From assembly GCF_000174015.1 (NCBI RefSeq), contig NZ_ACFE01000004.1:124001-188000 (forward strand): a DNA stretch of 64,000 nt. The letters are read 5' to 3'. Positions 9,277 to 18,289 of the stretch are shown piece by piece. This stretch comes from Lancefieldella rimae ATCC 49626 (GTDB taxonomy: Bacteria; Actinomycetota; Coriobacteriia; Coriobacteriales; Atopobiaceae). Every line of letters starts with the position of its first letter. Within the stretch, counting starts at the first letter, position 1. The notes below the pieces were generated by a model, which worked only from the letters and a program-made list of their open reading frames with translations, had not been told where the DNA came from and made no database searches. The position numbers and the translations under genes were made by a program.

Positions 9277-9322
9277 GTTTATCTATGACCAGATAAACGA
9301 CGTTTAACCCTATCATAAAAGG
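9277..9322 (-). promoter_or_regulatory. Promoter-like sequence and inverted repeat upstream of the LPXTG gene
   Basis: A TATGAT hexamer on the minus strand near 9317 could be a -10 box; the -35 is weak. Between it and the start lies a perfect inverted repeat, GTTTATCT (9277-9284) and AGATAAAC (9291-9298) with a 6-nt spacer, next to a second small palindrome AAACGACGTTT (9295-9305). This could be an operator or a 5' UTR hairpin. Confidence 0.4.
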
Positions 9323-9347
9323 TTTTTGTTTACGAGTAAGGGTATGC

Positions 9348-9473
9348 TTACTCGCTTCTGAGCGCCCGAACAGGATTGGATTTAAAAGCTCTTCTCGCCG
9401 GTAAAAGACCTGCAAGCAAGGTAGGTACCATGCTGATACTAATTAAAATAAACGCCGTGTATATAAGCTTACT
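9348..9473 (-). pseudogene. Remnant of an FtsX/MacB-type ABC permease C-terminus
   Basis: This frame reads as about 41 residues ending in AGLLPARRAFKSNPVRALRSE-stop (final residues given in part). A last transmembrane helix (ILISISMVPTLLAGL) is followed by the P-A-R-R-A...P-V-x-A-L-R tail that closes many FtsX-family permeases. Nothing upstream in frame resembles the rest of such a permease; instead the end of a different membrane gene (9469-10053) abuts it. I read it as the leftover 3' end of a deleted permease gene, possibly removed by a deletion that joined the two. It has no start or ribosome site. Confidence 0.7.
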
Positions 9474-10053
9474 TATCTTTGTTGATATCGGCATCCTTGG
9501 AAAGTGTCTCGTGATAGTTACCCGGCAAAGATGATTCATTTGCTTTGGAAGAAGCCTTTTGAGAAGTCTTGGGGTGAGAAGAGCTGTCCGCAAGAAGATC
9601 TTCGTCCTTGCTGTCCTTCTCGCCTACCCTTATTTGCATCTTGGTTTGAGCCCAGCTGAGCCCATATAAAAAGCCAAAAACTCCTATTGCCATGGGCATC
9701 ATAATTGCCACCACAAGCAACAGCGAAACAATAACTTTAAAGAGGTGGATAGGGATGCTGAAGATGACGGGTGAAAAAACCATCAATCCAAAAACAATTC
9801 CTGCCAGCACTCGAAAGACTATCTTGGTCACGTATGAAAGCTGTATACTGGTAAAATTGCTAATCAGAAGGCTGATAAGCGCCAGTGCGGAAAACCAAAG
9901 CATGGCAGAAGAAAGCGCGTACATCATTAAGAGGAAGACATTTTCCGGCTGAACTTCTGGTTTTGTGACGATAAAAACAATCGAGCACAGCGCAATTAAA
10001 ACTAACAGAATGGCATTGGTAAGAATTGCCGGAGTTTTCCATATTTTTTTCAT
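9469..10053 (-). CDS. Membrane protein of unknown function, four predicted helices
   Basis: 194 residues. There are four hydrophobic segments (about 10-30, 40-65, 75-100 and 105-130), then a hydrophilic Ser/Lys/Asp-rich cytoplasmic-type tail of about 55 residues. I recognise no family. ATG 10051-10053 is preceded by AAAGGAGCT at good spacing. Its 3' end overlaps by five bases the permease remnant at 9348-9473, so it may originally have preceded an ABC transporter gene that was lost, and its tail may be foreign to the original protein. It lies divergent from the dipeptidase gene at 10173. Confidence 0.75.
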   Translation of the reverse strand: MKKIWKTPAILTNAILLVLIALCSIVFIVTKPEVQPENVFLLMMYALSSAMLWFSALALISLLISNFTSIQLSYVTKIVFRVLAGIVFGLMVFSPVIFSIPIHLFKVIVSLLLVVAIMMPMAIGVFGFLYGLSWAQTKMQIRVGEKDSKDEDLLADSSSHPKTSQKASSKANESSLPGNYHETLSKDADINKDK

Positions 10054-10118
10054 AGCGCACAGCTCCTTTGTGCTCTTCGCCCGATTATACTTGAACTTGC
10101 TTATTGTTCCCTGATGGC

Positions 10119-10143
10119 CTGTGCTTTAATCAATAAAGCACAG
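10119..10143. promoter_or_regulatory. Ten-base-pair inverted repeat upstream of the dipeptidase gene
   Basis: CTGTGCTTTA (10119-10128) and TAAAGCACAG (10134-10143) are perfectly complementary across a 5-nt spacer. The element ends 18 nt before the AGGAG of the gene at 10173 and lies in a divergent intergenic region. An operator for a dimeric repressor is the simplest reading; a leader hairpin is possible. No T-run follows. Confidence 0.5.
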
Positions 10144-10172
10144 CTATGGATTGAGACGCAAGGAGAAACACT

Positions 10173-11609
10173 ATGACTGATGAGGTTTTGAAAGCCCAGG
10201 TTGACGCCTATGTTGACGAAAACTGGGAAAACATTATTGAAGACATTCGCTATCTTGTTCAAGTAGAATCCGTGGAGGATCTCTCCGCTGCAGAAGCAGG
10301 AAAGCCCTGGGGGCCAAAGTCGTTTGAAGCACTGCGCCGTGGCCTTGAGCTTGCTGAGCGCCTTGGCCTTAAAACCACCAATGTGGACGGATATCTTGGT
10401 TTTGGAGATCTTCCCGGAGCGTCACAGAAGTACATCGCCACCATTGCTCACACCGATATTGTGCCGCTTGGCCTTGGGTGGACGGTTGACCCGCTCGACG
10501 TCACACGCAAAGACGGCTATCTGCTCGGCCGAGGCGTTTTGGACGACAAGGGTCCTTTTGTGCTTTCTCTTTGGGCTGCGCATTTCTTTGTCGAACACGT
10601 CAAAAAAACCGGCAAACTTCTCCCATACACCCTGCGCGCAATTGTCGGCAACAACGAGGAAACCGGTATGGGCGATGTTCCCTACTATCTTGAGCGCTAT
10701 CCCGAGCCTGCATTTTGCTTTACACCTGATGCTGAGTTCCCGCTCATTTGTGGCGAGAAGGGCGTCTATCACGGCGAGTTTACCTCTGCCGCCATCGCGG
10801 GCGAGAAGATCGTGGAGCTTGACGGCGGCACGGTCCCCAACGCCATCCCCGGTCTTGCATGCGCAGTGGTACGCGCCGATTCCACTACATTGCCCAAGGC
10901 TCCCCACATTGATGTCGAAGACGCAGGCGTTGATGACCAGGGCAACCACCTCACCCGTATTTCTGCTCACGGAAAGGGCGGACACGCCTCTATGCCTGCG
11001 GGAACCGTGAATGCCATTGGTCTTCTCGACGCATATCTACTTGAGCACAATCTATGCAGCGACACCGAGCGTGCCTTCCTTGAATTTTCTGCCCTGCTCT
11101 GCTCAACAACCGACGGTACCGGCACAAATATCCAAAGTTCAGACGATAAATTCGGACCGTTGACCTGCATATCCGGAACCGTCCGTACCAAAAATGGCTG
11201 CTTTGTCCAAACCATCGACTCGCGCTATCCCACCTCTACAACCGGTAAAGCCATCACCTCTGCGATGGAAGATCTCGGCAAAACATATGGGTGCACCTAC
11301 CGGGTAGTTGCAGACGACGTGCCCTTCTATATTGATCCCAAGTCCCCTGAAATTGCCACTCTTTTGGATACGTATCATGAATACACGGGACATGAGGGCA
11401 AAGCATTTGTCATTGGCGGCGGCACGTATGCCCGTCATTTCAAGCACGCCGTTGCATTTGGCCCCGTTGAAAGTGCCGAAGCAGATCAAATTCCTGCATG
11501 GGTAGGTGCAGAACATGGTCCTGACGAGGGTGTGTCTGAAGAATGGCTCCGCCGTGCATTAAAGATTTACATTGTCAGTATCGCCCGTCTTATGGAATTG
11601 GATCTATAA
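10173..11609 (+). CDS. M20 family dipeptidase, PepV/Sapep type
   Basis: 478 residues. Metal-binding motifs of the M20 clan are in order: IAHTDIVPLG (about 91-100, His93 and Asp95), GRGVLDDKGP (119-128, bridging Asp), GNNEETGMGD (159-168, catalytic Glu) and TPDAEFP (184-190). The late metal-ligand region IGGGTYARHFKHAVAFGP is near 410-430. PepV-like enzymes cut dipeptides, often beta-Ala or D-Ala containing, in the cytoplasm and use Mn or Zn. The ATG has AAGGAGA 7 nt upstream. It stands alone, with a 10-bp inverted repeat before it (10119-10143) and a terminator after it (11670-11705), so it is likely monocistronic and regulated. Confidence 0.93.
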   Translation: MTDEVLKAQVDAYVDENWENIIEDIRYLVQVESVEDLSAAEAGKPWGPKSFEALRRGLELAERLGLKTTNVDGYLGFGDLPGASQKYIATIAHTDIVPLGLGWTVDPLDVTRKDGYLLGRGVLDDKGPFVLSLWAAHFFVEHVKKTGKLLPYTLRAIVGNNEETGMGDVPYYLERYPEPAFCFTPDAEFPLICGEKGVYHGEFTSAAIAGEKIVELDGGTVPNAIPGLACAVVRADSTTLPKAPHIDVEDAGVDDQGNHLTRISAHGKGGHASMPAGTVNAIGLLDAYLLEHNLCSDTERAFLEFSALLCSTTDGTGTNIQSSDDKFGPLTCISGTVRTKNGCFVQTIDSRYPTSTTGKAITSAMEDLGKTYGCTYRVVADDVPFYIDPKSPEIATLLDTYHEYTGHEGKAFVIGGGTYARHFKHAVAFGPVESAEADQIPAWVGAEHGPDEGVSEEWLRRALKIYIVSIARLMELDL

Positions 11610-11669
11610 ACACCGAATAGTACTCGGTTAAAGTTCTCTTCCAAGCCATGTCTTTCGGCTTTATTGTGC

Positions 11670-11705
11670 GCGGTGTCTGCTCGTTTTTAAGCAGGCACCG
11701 CTTTT
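11670..11705 (+). terminator. Rho-independent terminator of the dipeptidase gene
   Basis: GCGGTGTCTGCT (11670-11681) pairs with AGCAGGCACCGC (11690-11701), 12 pairs with one T/G, around an 8-nt loop, followed by TTTTA. It sits 61 nt after the stop codon. A GCGAGAAG word follows at 11732-11739, in the intergenic space. Confidence 0.85.
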
Positions 11706-11742
11706 ACGTCTTGCCTGTTGGGCAAATCCAGGCGAGAAGTGC

Positions 11743-12885
11743 TTAGGATACTGTATGGTCTTTCTTTGTATGAGAGAGCACCTTTGCGACAATACTGTCC
11801 GGCAGTCCCATTTCAATACGAATTCCCAAATATAGCGTAATGAGGTTATATACAATAGCGCCCACACTACTTGCCTGCACTTCCGAAAGACCCAAAAAGA
11901 GGGCACTTACTATAAGGGCGGCCACATTAAAAGATGTCACCAAAAACTGAATGATCACAAACGGTCTGATATAACGCGCGTTGTTTGATCCGCGTAAGGC
12001 TATTGCTGCCACAAGTAACGTAAACAACGCAGAGATTGTATCCAACAAAAGTGACAGAGGGCGTATCCCCGCAACAAACACCCGTATTTCTGTTGTATAC
12101 GGTATTGAAACATAGTTACTCATATCCGCCGCACCAAGCAGAAAGGCGTACACCACAAAATAAGCAACGTTGATTACAATGGTGGTAACTGCGATAAAGT
12201 GCAGGACACGCTGGTAGCGAGAACGTATAAAAGTTGTTCCGGATATACCGGCGTCATATTCGCTCTTTACCCTTTCCCCTAAATTTGAAAGAATTCCCAC
12301 ATAAACAATGGTAGTAATAATAACCATCGGATCAAAGATAATAATCTTTCCATTGCCCCACGCCCAAAGCGCCACCACTACCAAAAGAAGTGCGATACCG
12401 TAACAAAGCGCTCGAAACGGATTGACCTTTGCGGCATCATTTGCCGCACGAATACCCAAAAATCCCGTGAGCATCTGAAGCATTCCCAGTGCAATGACAA
12501 AGCCATAAAACAAAAGGTACTGATTACTTCCTCCCACCAAATATCCACCTAAGTGTGTAATATCAGTAGAAAATGCAGGAGAAATTCCCATAAGTACCGC
12601 ATACCCCGAGATAAGAGACGTAACAATATCCGTAATACCAAAGAGCAGAGCAATCCACGAAATCACATAGAGCGTATGCTGTGCGGTAGTTCTTGGGATG
12701 GAAGCCTTAATGTCGTTGCCTTGGGGAGACGCAGCTGAATCACGCTCTTCTGCCACTAAAATCTTCTCGGCAGCCGAAGCCGCATCACCAAGGGCGGCTG
12801 CTCCTTTGGCGAGAAGTTCTTCCCCTTCTTGAATGTGCTTGGTAACTTCACGGCCCAATGACGCTTGTGGCTTTTTTTGATCCAT
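11743..12885 (-). CDS. Multi-pass membrane protein of unknown function
   Basis: 380 residues. A hydrophilic N-terminal region of about 75 residues, with a short helical stretch rich in Ala/Glu, precedes about seven to eight hydrophobic segments, starting with YVISWIALLFGITDIV and ending near residue 365 with a short charged tail (SHTKKDHTVS). I recognise no family motif or catalytic residues. The ATG at 12883-12885 was chosen; a GTG at 12903 would add six residues. The ribosome site is poor (GGGGAAA about 11 nt upstream). It converges on the dipeptidase gene and has no partner gene. Confidence 0.75.
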   Translation of the reverse strand: MDQKKPQASLGREVTKHIQEGEELLAKGAAALGDAASAAEKILVAEERDSAASPQGNDIKASIPRTTAQHTLYVISWIALLFGITDIVTSLISGYAVLMGISPAFSTDITHLGGYLVGGSNQYLLFYGFVIALGMLQMLTGFLGIRAANDAAKVNPFRALCYGIALLLVVVALWAWGNGKIIIFDPMVIITTIVYVGILSNLGERVKSEYDAGISGTTFIRSRYQRVLHFIAVTTIVINVAYFVVYAFLLGAADMSNYVSIPYTTEIRVFVAGIRPLSLLLDTISALFTLLVAAIALRGSNNARYIRPFVIIQFLVTSFNVAALIVSALFLGLSEVQASSVGAIVYNLITLYLGIRIEMGLPDSIVAKVLSHTKKDHTVS

Positions 12886-13043
12886 ACTCCATCGTTTCCC
12901 CACGTGTGTTTGGATACCAGTGTATATGTGTTCAGCCTAAGCGCGCCACGTATTTTTATCATGTCACAACACGCACAGACCAAACCCTAAAATCCGTTGT
13001 GTGAACGATCGATTAAATCATTTTATGAATGAGCCATAAGCCC

Positions 13044-13071
13044 TTGTATGACATATCTTTTTTGCTATGAT
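13044..13071 (+). promoter_or_regulatory. Candidate sigma-70 type promoter for the MATE gene
   Basis: TTGTAT (13044-13049) and TATGAT (13066-13071) are separated by 16 bases. If used, it leaves a leader of about 225 nt before the ATG at 13306. The rest of 12904-13305 shows no open frame beyond a four-codon ATG-TTT-TTG-TGA (about 13182-13193) that follows a GGGAG. I recognise no known riboswitch. Confidence 0.5.
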
Positions 13072-13305
13072 AGCAGGCTGTTGGTATCAATAAGCAGTCT
13101 ACCTGTATATCTTTTCTTTATTGGCGGATTGAGACAACAGCATCAATCAATCGTATGCACTGAAAGGGAGCTTTAGGGTTATGTTTTTGTGATGACACAT
13201 TTTCGCATTGCGCTTCATATTCGTGATACAGCCTGCATATGCCGAGCTATACGTCTTGACGCATGCTGCACAACATGAAACTGAACGGTTCTACGAAAGG
13301 GTGTT

Positions 13306-14670
13306 ATGGAACAAAACAAACTCTTTGCAGAAACTCCCCCGCTGCAACTCTTTTTACGCGCTGCCATTCCCGGCGCCATCGCCATGCTCGCATCCATGCT
13401 CTACGATACCGCTGACGGTATTTTGGTTGGTCGCTTTCTTGGAGCCGACACCTTTGCTGCCGTTGCCATTTCGCTTCCGCTGGTCATTATGAGCTTTGCC
13501 GTTTCTGATTTGGTAGGCGTTGGATCGGCTGCCGTCATTGCCGTTGAACATGGAAAGCATAACTATGATCGTGCCAACGACGTATTTACCACCTCAGTTG
13601 TTATAATTTTTGCAGGTGGTTTCATACTGGGTATTCTCTTTTTCCTCTTTGCCCCAAACATTTTGACTCTTTTAGGAGCAAAAGGTGAGCTTGTAGAAAA
13701 AGGTTCAATCTACCTCCGTGTATATGCAGCCTTCCTACCATTTGTCTCTATTAACTACGCTGCCGATAATTTCCTTAAGATTTGCGGGATGATCCGTCGT
13801 TCAATGATCTTGAGTTTTATCATTGCCATTCTCGGTACGATTCTTGAGTTCTTTTTTCTGGCTGTTCTTCATCTTGATGTCGCATATTCGGCCCTTGGAT
13901 ATTGCATAGCACTGCTCTTCTCGGCCGTCTTTGGTATGTGGCCGTTTGTGCATAACAAGCAAATCCTCAAGTTTGTACAACCTCACTTCTCTTGGGAGAT
14001 CATTCGTGAGGTCTGTGCTAACGGTATGGCCGTCTTTTTGCAAAACATTTCGGGACGCATCTATAGCCTTATCATGAACTCCACGCTCCTCGCCCTCGGT
14101 GGTGCAAATGCCGTTACAACCTATGGAGTCATTTTCTTTTCCGCGGGTATCATTACGCCGCTTGTCTATGGCGAGGCAGATGCTCTGCAGCCTGCCATCG
14201 GCTATAACTGGGGTGCCAAAAACAAACATCGGGTGATTGCCCTTACCCGATATGTTTTTATGGCGGCCGGTCTTATCGGCCTCACCTCGGCATCACTCAT
14301 GTTCTTCTGCCCCGAGCTTCTCGTTCATCTCTTCATTTCCGATGCAACACCCGAGCTTGTCGCCATGGCGGTTCCCGCTATACGCACCTACGCAGCTGCA
14401 ATTCTCATCAACTGGATCTACTTCTGCACGCAGGAATTTGTTATCGCGCTGAAGCTCACTCGTATCTCAAGTGTTCTCAGCGTGCTTGCAACTTTTATCT
14501 ACCCCACTACTGCCGTTGTGCTTCTCGCTCCATTCGGACTCAACGTACTTTGGTGGGCACCTGTGATTGGTGCTGCTCTCACGGTACTTACCAGCATCGT
14601 CATTTTGATTCATATTCGCACCACGCACTTTGCCGGAATACCCGTACGTCACTCACGAGAAATCCGCTAG
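13306..14670 (+). CDS. MATE family efflux transporter
   Basis: 454 residues with about twelve membrane segments in two homologous halves. The first half contains LASMLYDTADGILVGRFLG, a good match to the MATE core around the P/x/D region, and the second half has GEADALQPAIGYNWGAKN, the matching conserved loop. MATE proteins expel cationic drugs and metabolites in exchange for Na+ or H+; the close relatives of this type in commensals are unspecific. AAAGGGTG sits before the ATG. The gene has a long leader and its own candidate promoter, converges on the ABC exporter and has no regulator gene beside it. Confidence 0.92.
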   Translation: MEQNKLFAETPPLQLFLRAAIPGAIAMLASMLYDTADGILVGRFLGADTFAAVAISLPLVIMSFAVSDLVGVGSAAVIAVEHGKHNYDRANDVFTTSVVIIFAGGFILGILFFLFAPNILTLLGAKGELVEKGSIYLRVYAAFLPFVSINYAADNFLKICGMIRRSMILSFIIAILGTILEFFFLAVLHLDVAYSALGYCIALLFSAVFGMWPFVHNKQILKFVQPHFSWEIIREVCANGMAVFLQNISGRIYSLIMNSTLLALGGANAVTTYGVIFFSAGIITPLVYGEADALQPAIGYNWGAKNKHRVIALTRYVFMAAGLIGLTSASLMFFCPELLVHLFISDATPELVAMAVPAIRTYAAAILINWIYFCTQEFVIALKLTRISSVLSVLATFIYPTTAVVLLAPFGLNVLWWAPVIGAALTVLTSIVILIHIRTTHFAGIPVRHSREIR

Positions 14671-14720
14671 TAAACATACCGTGAAGAATTTGTGAGAAGC
14701 AAAGGAATCTTTGGCTGAAC

Positions 14721-16445
14721 TTACTGTCCTACGGTATAGAGCGCCTTGAAATACCCGTCTCGTGCCATAAGTTCATCAAAGGTTCCCTTCTCGCAGATGG
14801 AACCGTCGCGTAAAACGACAATACCGTCAAATTGCTTCAACTGAGCAGCGTCGAGGCGATGTGTTACCACCACGCGTGTTGTGTCCGTCAAATCCAAAAC
14901 GGAGCGAGTAATCTTATCGGCAGTCACCTGATCAAGAGCCGAAGTGGCCTCATCAAGCAGAAGAACCTCAGCGCCACGCAAGAGACTACGCGCAATGCAT
15001 ACACGCTGACGCTCACCGCCCGACAAGTTGCATCCCCCTGAGCCGCACGCATAGGCATAGCCGTGAGCAGCCACAAACTGAGTAAGTCCCGCCTGATCAA
15101 CGGCAGATTTGAGTTCCTCATCGGAATAGGTTCCAAACATGGTGATGTTATCGCGAAGCGTGGCATCAAAAAGGAAGGTATCTTGACGTACAAGTGAAAT
15201 ATTGGTGTACAGTGACTTTTTCTGAACATCTTTCAGCTCAATGTTGTCATACCTGATTTCTCCCGTATAGGCATCATGTGAACCCATCAAAAGAGAAAGC
15301 ATCGTTGACTTACCCGATCCCGAGGCTCCCACAAGAGCAGTGCAAGAGCCTGCTGGAAGTTCAACTGAAACGTCAGACAATACTGGTACATCAACGTCAT
15401 AGGAAAATCCAACATGCTTAAATGCAATGCCTTTCTTCAGACCGGAAGGCAGCTCGCGGACACCGTCCTTCTCGGCATGAGATGCAAGAGCTTCTGCAAG
15501 TTTATCAACCAACTCACGCACCGATTTACGGGCGGCAATCACAGGGGGAACGTCTTGTGCAGGGCTTGAAATCCACGTCATCAACTGAGCGGCCATTAAA
15601 ATACCACCGGGTGTAACGCCGTTACCGGTTGCGCAAAGATACGCACCAAGTACCATTACAAACATCTGAGAAAGTCCCATGGTGACAGACGACATAACCA
15701 TAATGAGCTTCTCGGTTTGCGTGCGGCTCTGCTTCACCTCTTCGAGCTTATTGTTGCTTGTATCAAAAAGCCCCTGCGACTCCTTCTCAATGGAAAAGCT
15801 TTTAATCAAGGGGAAGCCGGAGAGTAAATCACTTACCTGAGCCACAAACGTATCAAATTGATTTGAAGCTTCATGCTGTTTTTGAGCGAGCGTATCGCCG
15901 GTTTTAAGGGTCACTATGAGTGGAATAAAAGCTGCTACGATTGCCATAATCGCCAAAAGGGCATTTTGGTAGAACAGAATGCCCACCGCAACCACACAAC
16001 TTAATACCTCGGCTATGGTCAAAAATACTTTATCGAGATAGGTGGTCTCTATCGTATTCGTATCGTTAGTCAATGCCGAGATATACTGACTCACGCCTTC
16101 CTGAGCAAAAGAGCCAATCCCTTTTGTAAGCAGATTTGAAAAGGCTACCGCGCGATATTGCGAAAGTGCACGTCTCAGGAACACGGGATGAATGCGGCTG
16201 CGTATGATGCCGAGAATTGCCTCAAGAACGCACATCGCTGCCCACGCGATGCCTCCCCACAAAACACCCATCGCATTACCGGCAACGGCAAAGTCTATGA
16301 TTAAAGCAATCACGACGGAAAACAGCACGTAAGAAAGGTAAGAGAAGCTGTTAAGCGCAATATTGAGTACAAATAACCCCTTATTACCTTTGAGAAAGCT
16401 CTTTAGGAGTTCTTTTTTAATGGCTTCTTTCTTTTCTTCCATCAT
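14721..16445 (-). CDS. ABC exporter, fused membrane and ATPase domains
   Basis: 574 residues. Six membrane segments (about 20-300) are followed by a complete nucleotide-binding domain: Walker A GASGSGKST near 375, signature LSGGERQRVCIARSLL, Walker B VLLLDEATSALDQ and the switch His in VVVTHRL. Half-transporters like this dimerise and export lipids, peptides or drugs. No second half-gene is adjacent, so it would act as a homodimer or with a distant partner. The start at 16443-16445 is the ATG best spaced from AAGGGG; a longer frame reaches 16481. Nothing beside it points to a substrate. Confidence 0.9.
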   Translation of the reverse strand: MMEEKKEAIKKELLKSFLKGNKGLFVLNIALNSFSYLSYVLFSVVIALIIDFAVAGNAMGVLWGGIAWAAMCVLEAILGIIRSRIHPVFLRRALSQYRAVAFSNLLTKGIGSFAQEGVSQYISALTNDTNTIETTYLDKVFLTIAEVLSCVVAVGILFYQNALLAIMAIVAAFIPLIVTLKTGDTLAQKQHEASNQFDTFVAQVSDLLSGFPLIKSFSIEKESQGLFDTSNNKLEEVKQSRTQTEKLIMVMSSVTMGLSQMFVMVLGAYLCATGNGVTPGGILMAAQLMTWISSPAQDVPPVIAARKSVRELVDKLAEALASHAEKDGVRELPSGLKKGIAFKHVGFSYDVDVPVLSDVSVELPAGSCTALVGASGSGKSTMLSLLMGSHDAYTGEIRYDNIELKDVQKKSLYTNISLVRQDTFLFDATLRDNITMFGTYSDEELKSAVDQAGLTQFVAAHGYAYACGSGGCNLSGGERQRVCIARSLLRGAEVLLLDEATSALDQVTADKITRSVLDLTDTTRVVVTHRLDAAQLKQFDGIVVLRDGSICEKGTFDELMARDGYFKALYTVGQ

Positions 16446-16713
16446 GTTCATCCCCTTGAACAGACACACGCTAACCCTCAAGTACCTATTGCACCACGAG
16501 ACTCAATGTCTTTTTATAAGTAACGCAAGAACACAAGCGGTGGCGCCGTATTGGATAACCCAGGCACCGAACGCTCTGTTGAATATCAGTATGCTCGCGT
16601 ATTTCTAAAAGTACATTACGTATACGTTGAATCAAGCTTGAGGATCCGTTGATTTTGCTCAACCTTCCGTTGAATTTCCTGCTCACAGGCGAGTCTGAGG
16701 TTAAATATCAAAA
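16446..16713. other. Intergenic region upstream of the ABC exporter
   Basis: No gene is seen. The stretch should hold the exporter's promoter, though no convincing -35/-10 pair stands out. Features are a palindrome ACGTATACGT (about 16618-16627) and four loosely spaced GTTGA words between 16570 and 16675, two of them within CCGTTGA. These are too degenerate to call a regulator site. Confidence 0.35.
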
Positions 16714-16746
16714 ATAACCCGCACCGATTCAGCCGGTGCGGGTTAT
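16709..16746 (-). terminator. Strong rho-independent terminator
   Basis: A perfect 13-bp stem, ATAACCCGCACCG (16714-16726) with CGGTGCGGGTTAT (16734-16746), and a 7-nt loop. On the minus strand it is followed by a T-rich run. It ends the transcript of the NlpC/CHAP-like gene, whose stop lies 100 nt upstream of it. Confidence 0.9.
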
Positions 16747-16845
16747 CTGAATACCATTGTTGGATTCATATGGGTATATGACATCCCGTGCAAATCTTAT
16801 GTAGCGCGAACGCACGACACATCCTGCGCGACGGAAGCAATACAC

Positions 16846-18141
16846 CTACGAGAGTGCAACGCCTCCGAGCCAGCCCCAGCGAGGCGTAGATAGACCACCG
16901 AGGTTGGAAATCCAAGAAGACAGGCTTTGTGTTTTGACAACACCTGAAATATTGTGGCGAACCATGCCTCCGCCGATATAGATTCCGACGTGTCCATAAA
17001 TAAGCGCTGCGGCAGAGCCTCCCAGAGATGCAACGGCGATAATCATGCCTGTTTGAATGGTACTCTGATCGGATGAGTGACACCACCTATAGTACATATC
17101 GCATGCGTTTCCATAGAAATTTCCGATACCGGCATTCGAGAAGACAGTGGAAACCCATGCCGCACACATACCCGCACCAGTAGAGCCCGTATAGTTAGCC
17201 GCGCTGACTACTGCAGCCGCCGACCCGGAACCTCCACTGGAAGAACCCCCGCCGGAATAGGAACCTCCACCATACGAAGAACCCCCACCGGAAGAGCTAC
17301 CGCCATACGAAGGACCCTCACCGGAAGAGCCTCCACCGGAATAGGAATTCTCATTGGAACTCTGCTGTGCCGCCGCAAGAGCAGCTGCCTGCTGAGCTTC
17401 AAGGAGTTCTGCATCATGCTGAGCGATAAGCTGCTTTACCTGATCGTCAAGGCTATTTACATACGAAACAGCCTCGTTTTGCTTGGCGGTAATCTTATCA
17501 AGCTGGGCACGCTGATCTGCCTGCAATGTCTGAAGACTTGCCTTTTGGTTCTCAAGGTCGGCCTTCTTGCTCTCAAGTGCTTGACGCTCTTGATCAAGTG
17601 AATCGCGCAGAGCTTTAACGTCAGCAATCATCTTCTTGTCAGACTCGGAAATCTTATCAAGGTAGTAGATGTTGCTCGTAAGCTCCTCAAAAGAGGCAGA
17701 CGACAGAAGGAGCTCAAGTGCACCCTGCGGACCCGCCTTATAGTTACTTGACATACGAGCACCGAGCTGCTTGCGCTTCTCGGCCATCTCGGCTTCTTTT
17801 TGCTTGATCTCTTGCTGCTTGGATTCGATATCGTTTTGCGTGCTATCAATCTGCTTCTGAACGTCTTCAACCTTATTGTTGGTTTCGTTCATTGCACTTT
17901 GCATCGATGAAACCTGCTCCGACAGCTCCTTCAGCTTTGCCTGAGCCTCATCGTACTTGCTTTGAGCAGCATCAATTTCACTCTGTGTAGTTGCCAGCGC
18001 AGTAAATGGACGCAAACTTAAGGATGCCGTTACAGCAGCGGCAGCTCCTGCTCCAACAAACAGTTTAAGTACCTCACGGCGAGAAATCGCCTTGTTCTGT
18101 ATACCATCTTGGCTCGTACGAGCGTCTTGGTCAAAAGTCAT
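16846..18141 (-). CDS. Tat-exported coiled-coil peptidoglycan hydrolase-like protein (NlpC/CHAP-like C-terminus)
   Basis: 431 residues. The N-terminus has a twin-arginine motif ISRREVLKLF followed by a small-residue hydrophobic stretch and an Ala-x-Ala type site, pointing to Tat export. Residues about 50-245 are coiled coil like PcsB/CwlO proteins, then a Ser/Gly-rich flexible linker (about 255-310), then a papain-like domain with Cys in GAGMCAAWVS and His in YGHVGIYIGGG. Such proteins cut cell-wall peptides during division and are usually kept off by the coiled coil. A Tat signal on a wall hydrolase is unusual; tatA and tatC are in this window. AAGGAGACC precedes the ATG. A strong terminator follows at 16709-16746. 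Confidence 0.85.
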   Translation of the reverse strand: MTFDQDARTSQDGIQNKAISRREVLKLFVGAGAAAAVTASLSLRPFTALATTQSEIDAAQSKYDEAQAKLKELSEQVSSMQSAMNETNNKVEDVQKQIDSTQNDIESKQQEIKQKEAEMAEKRKQLGARMSSNYKAGPQGALELLLSSASFEELTSNIYYLDKISESDKKMIADVKALRDSLDQERQALESKKADLENQKASLQTLQADQRAQLDKITAKQNEAVSYVNSLDDQVKQLIAQHDAELLEAQQAAALAAAQQSSNENSYSGGGSSGEGPSYGGSSSGGGSSYGGGSYSGGGSSSGGSGSAAAVVSAANYTGSTGAGMCAAWVSTVFSNAGIGNFYGNACDMYYRWCHSSDQSTIQTGMIIAVASLGGSAAALIYGHVGIYIGGGMVRHNISGVVKTQSLSSWISNLGGLSTPRWGWLGGVALS

Positions 18142-18289
18142 TTGGTCTCCTTGTGCGGATAGGGAACGTGGGACCTATCGAGTTATTCTACCCGCTTTTG
18201 AGTTTTGAACCAAACTTTTAGCAAAAAGATTGTGAATTTTTTGACGGAACTCCTTTTGTGGCGAGAAGAACCACTGGTAGCCATTACTT

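Noticed and set aside
9474-9593. N-terminal part of the frame ending in the permease remnant
   Set aside because: It is antisense-type noise overlapping the four-helix protein gene in another frame; only the 41 residues from 9473 down look real.
16446-16713. Repeated GTTGA words as an operator
   Set aside because: They are too short and irregular to distinguish from chance.
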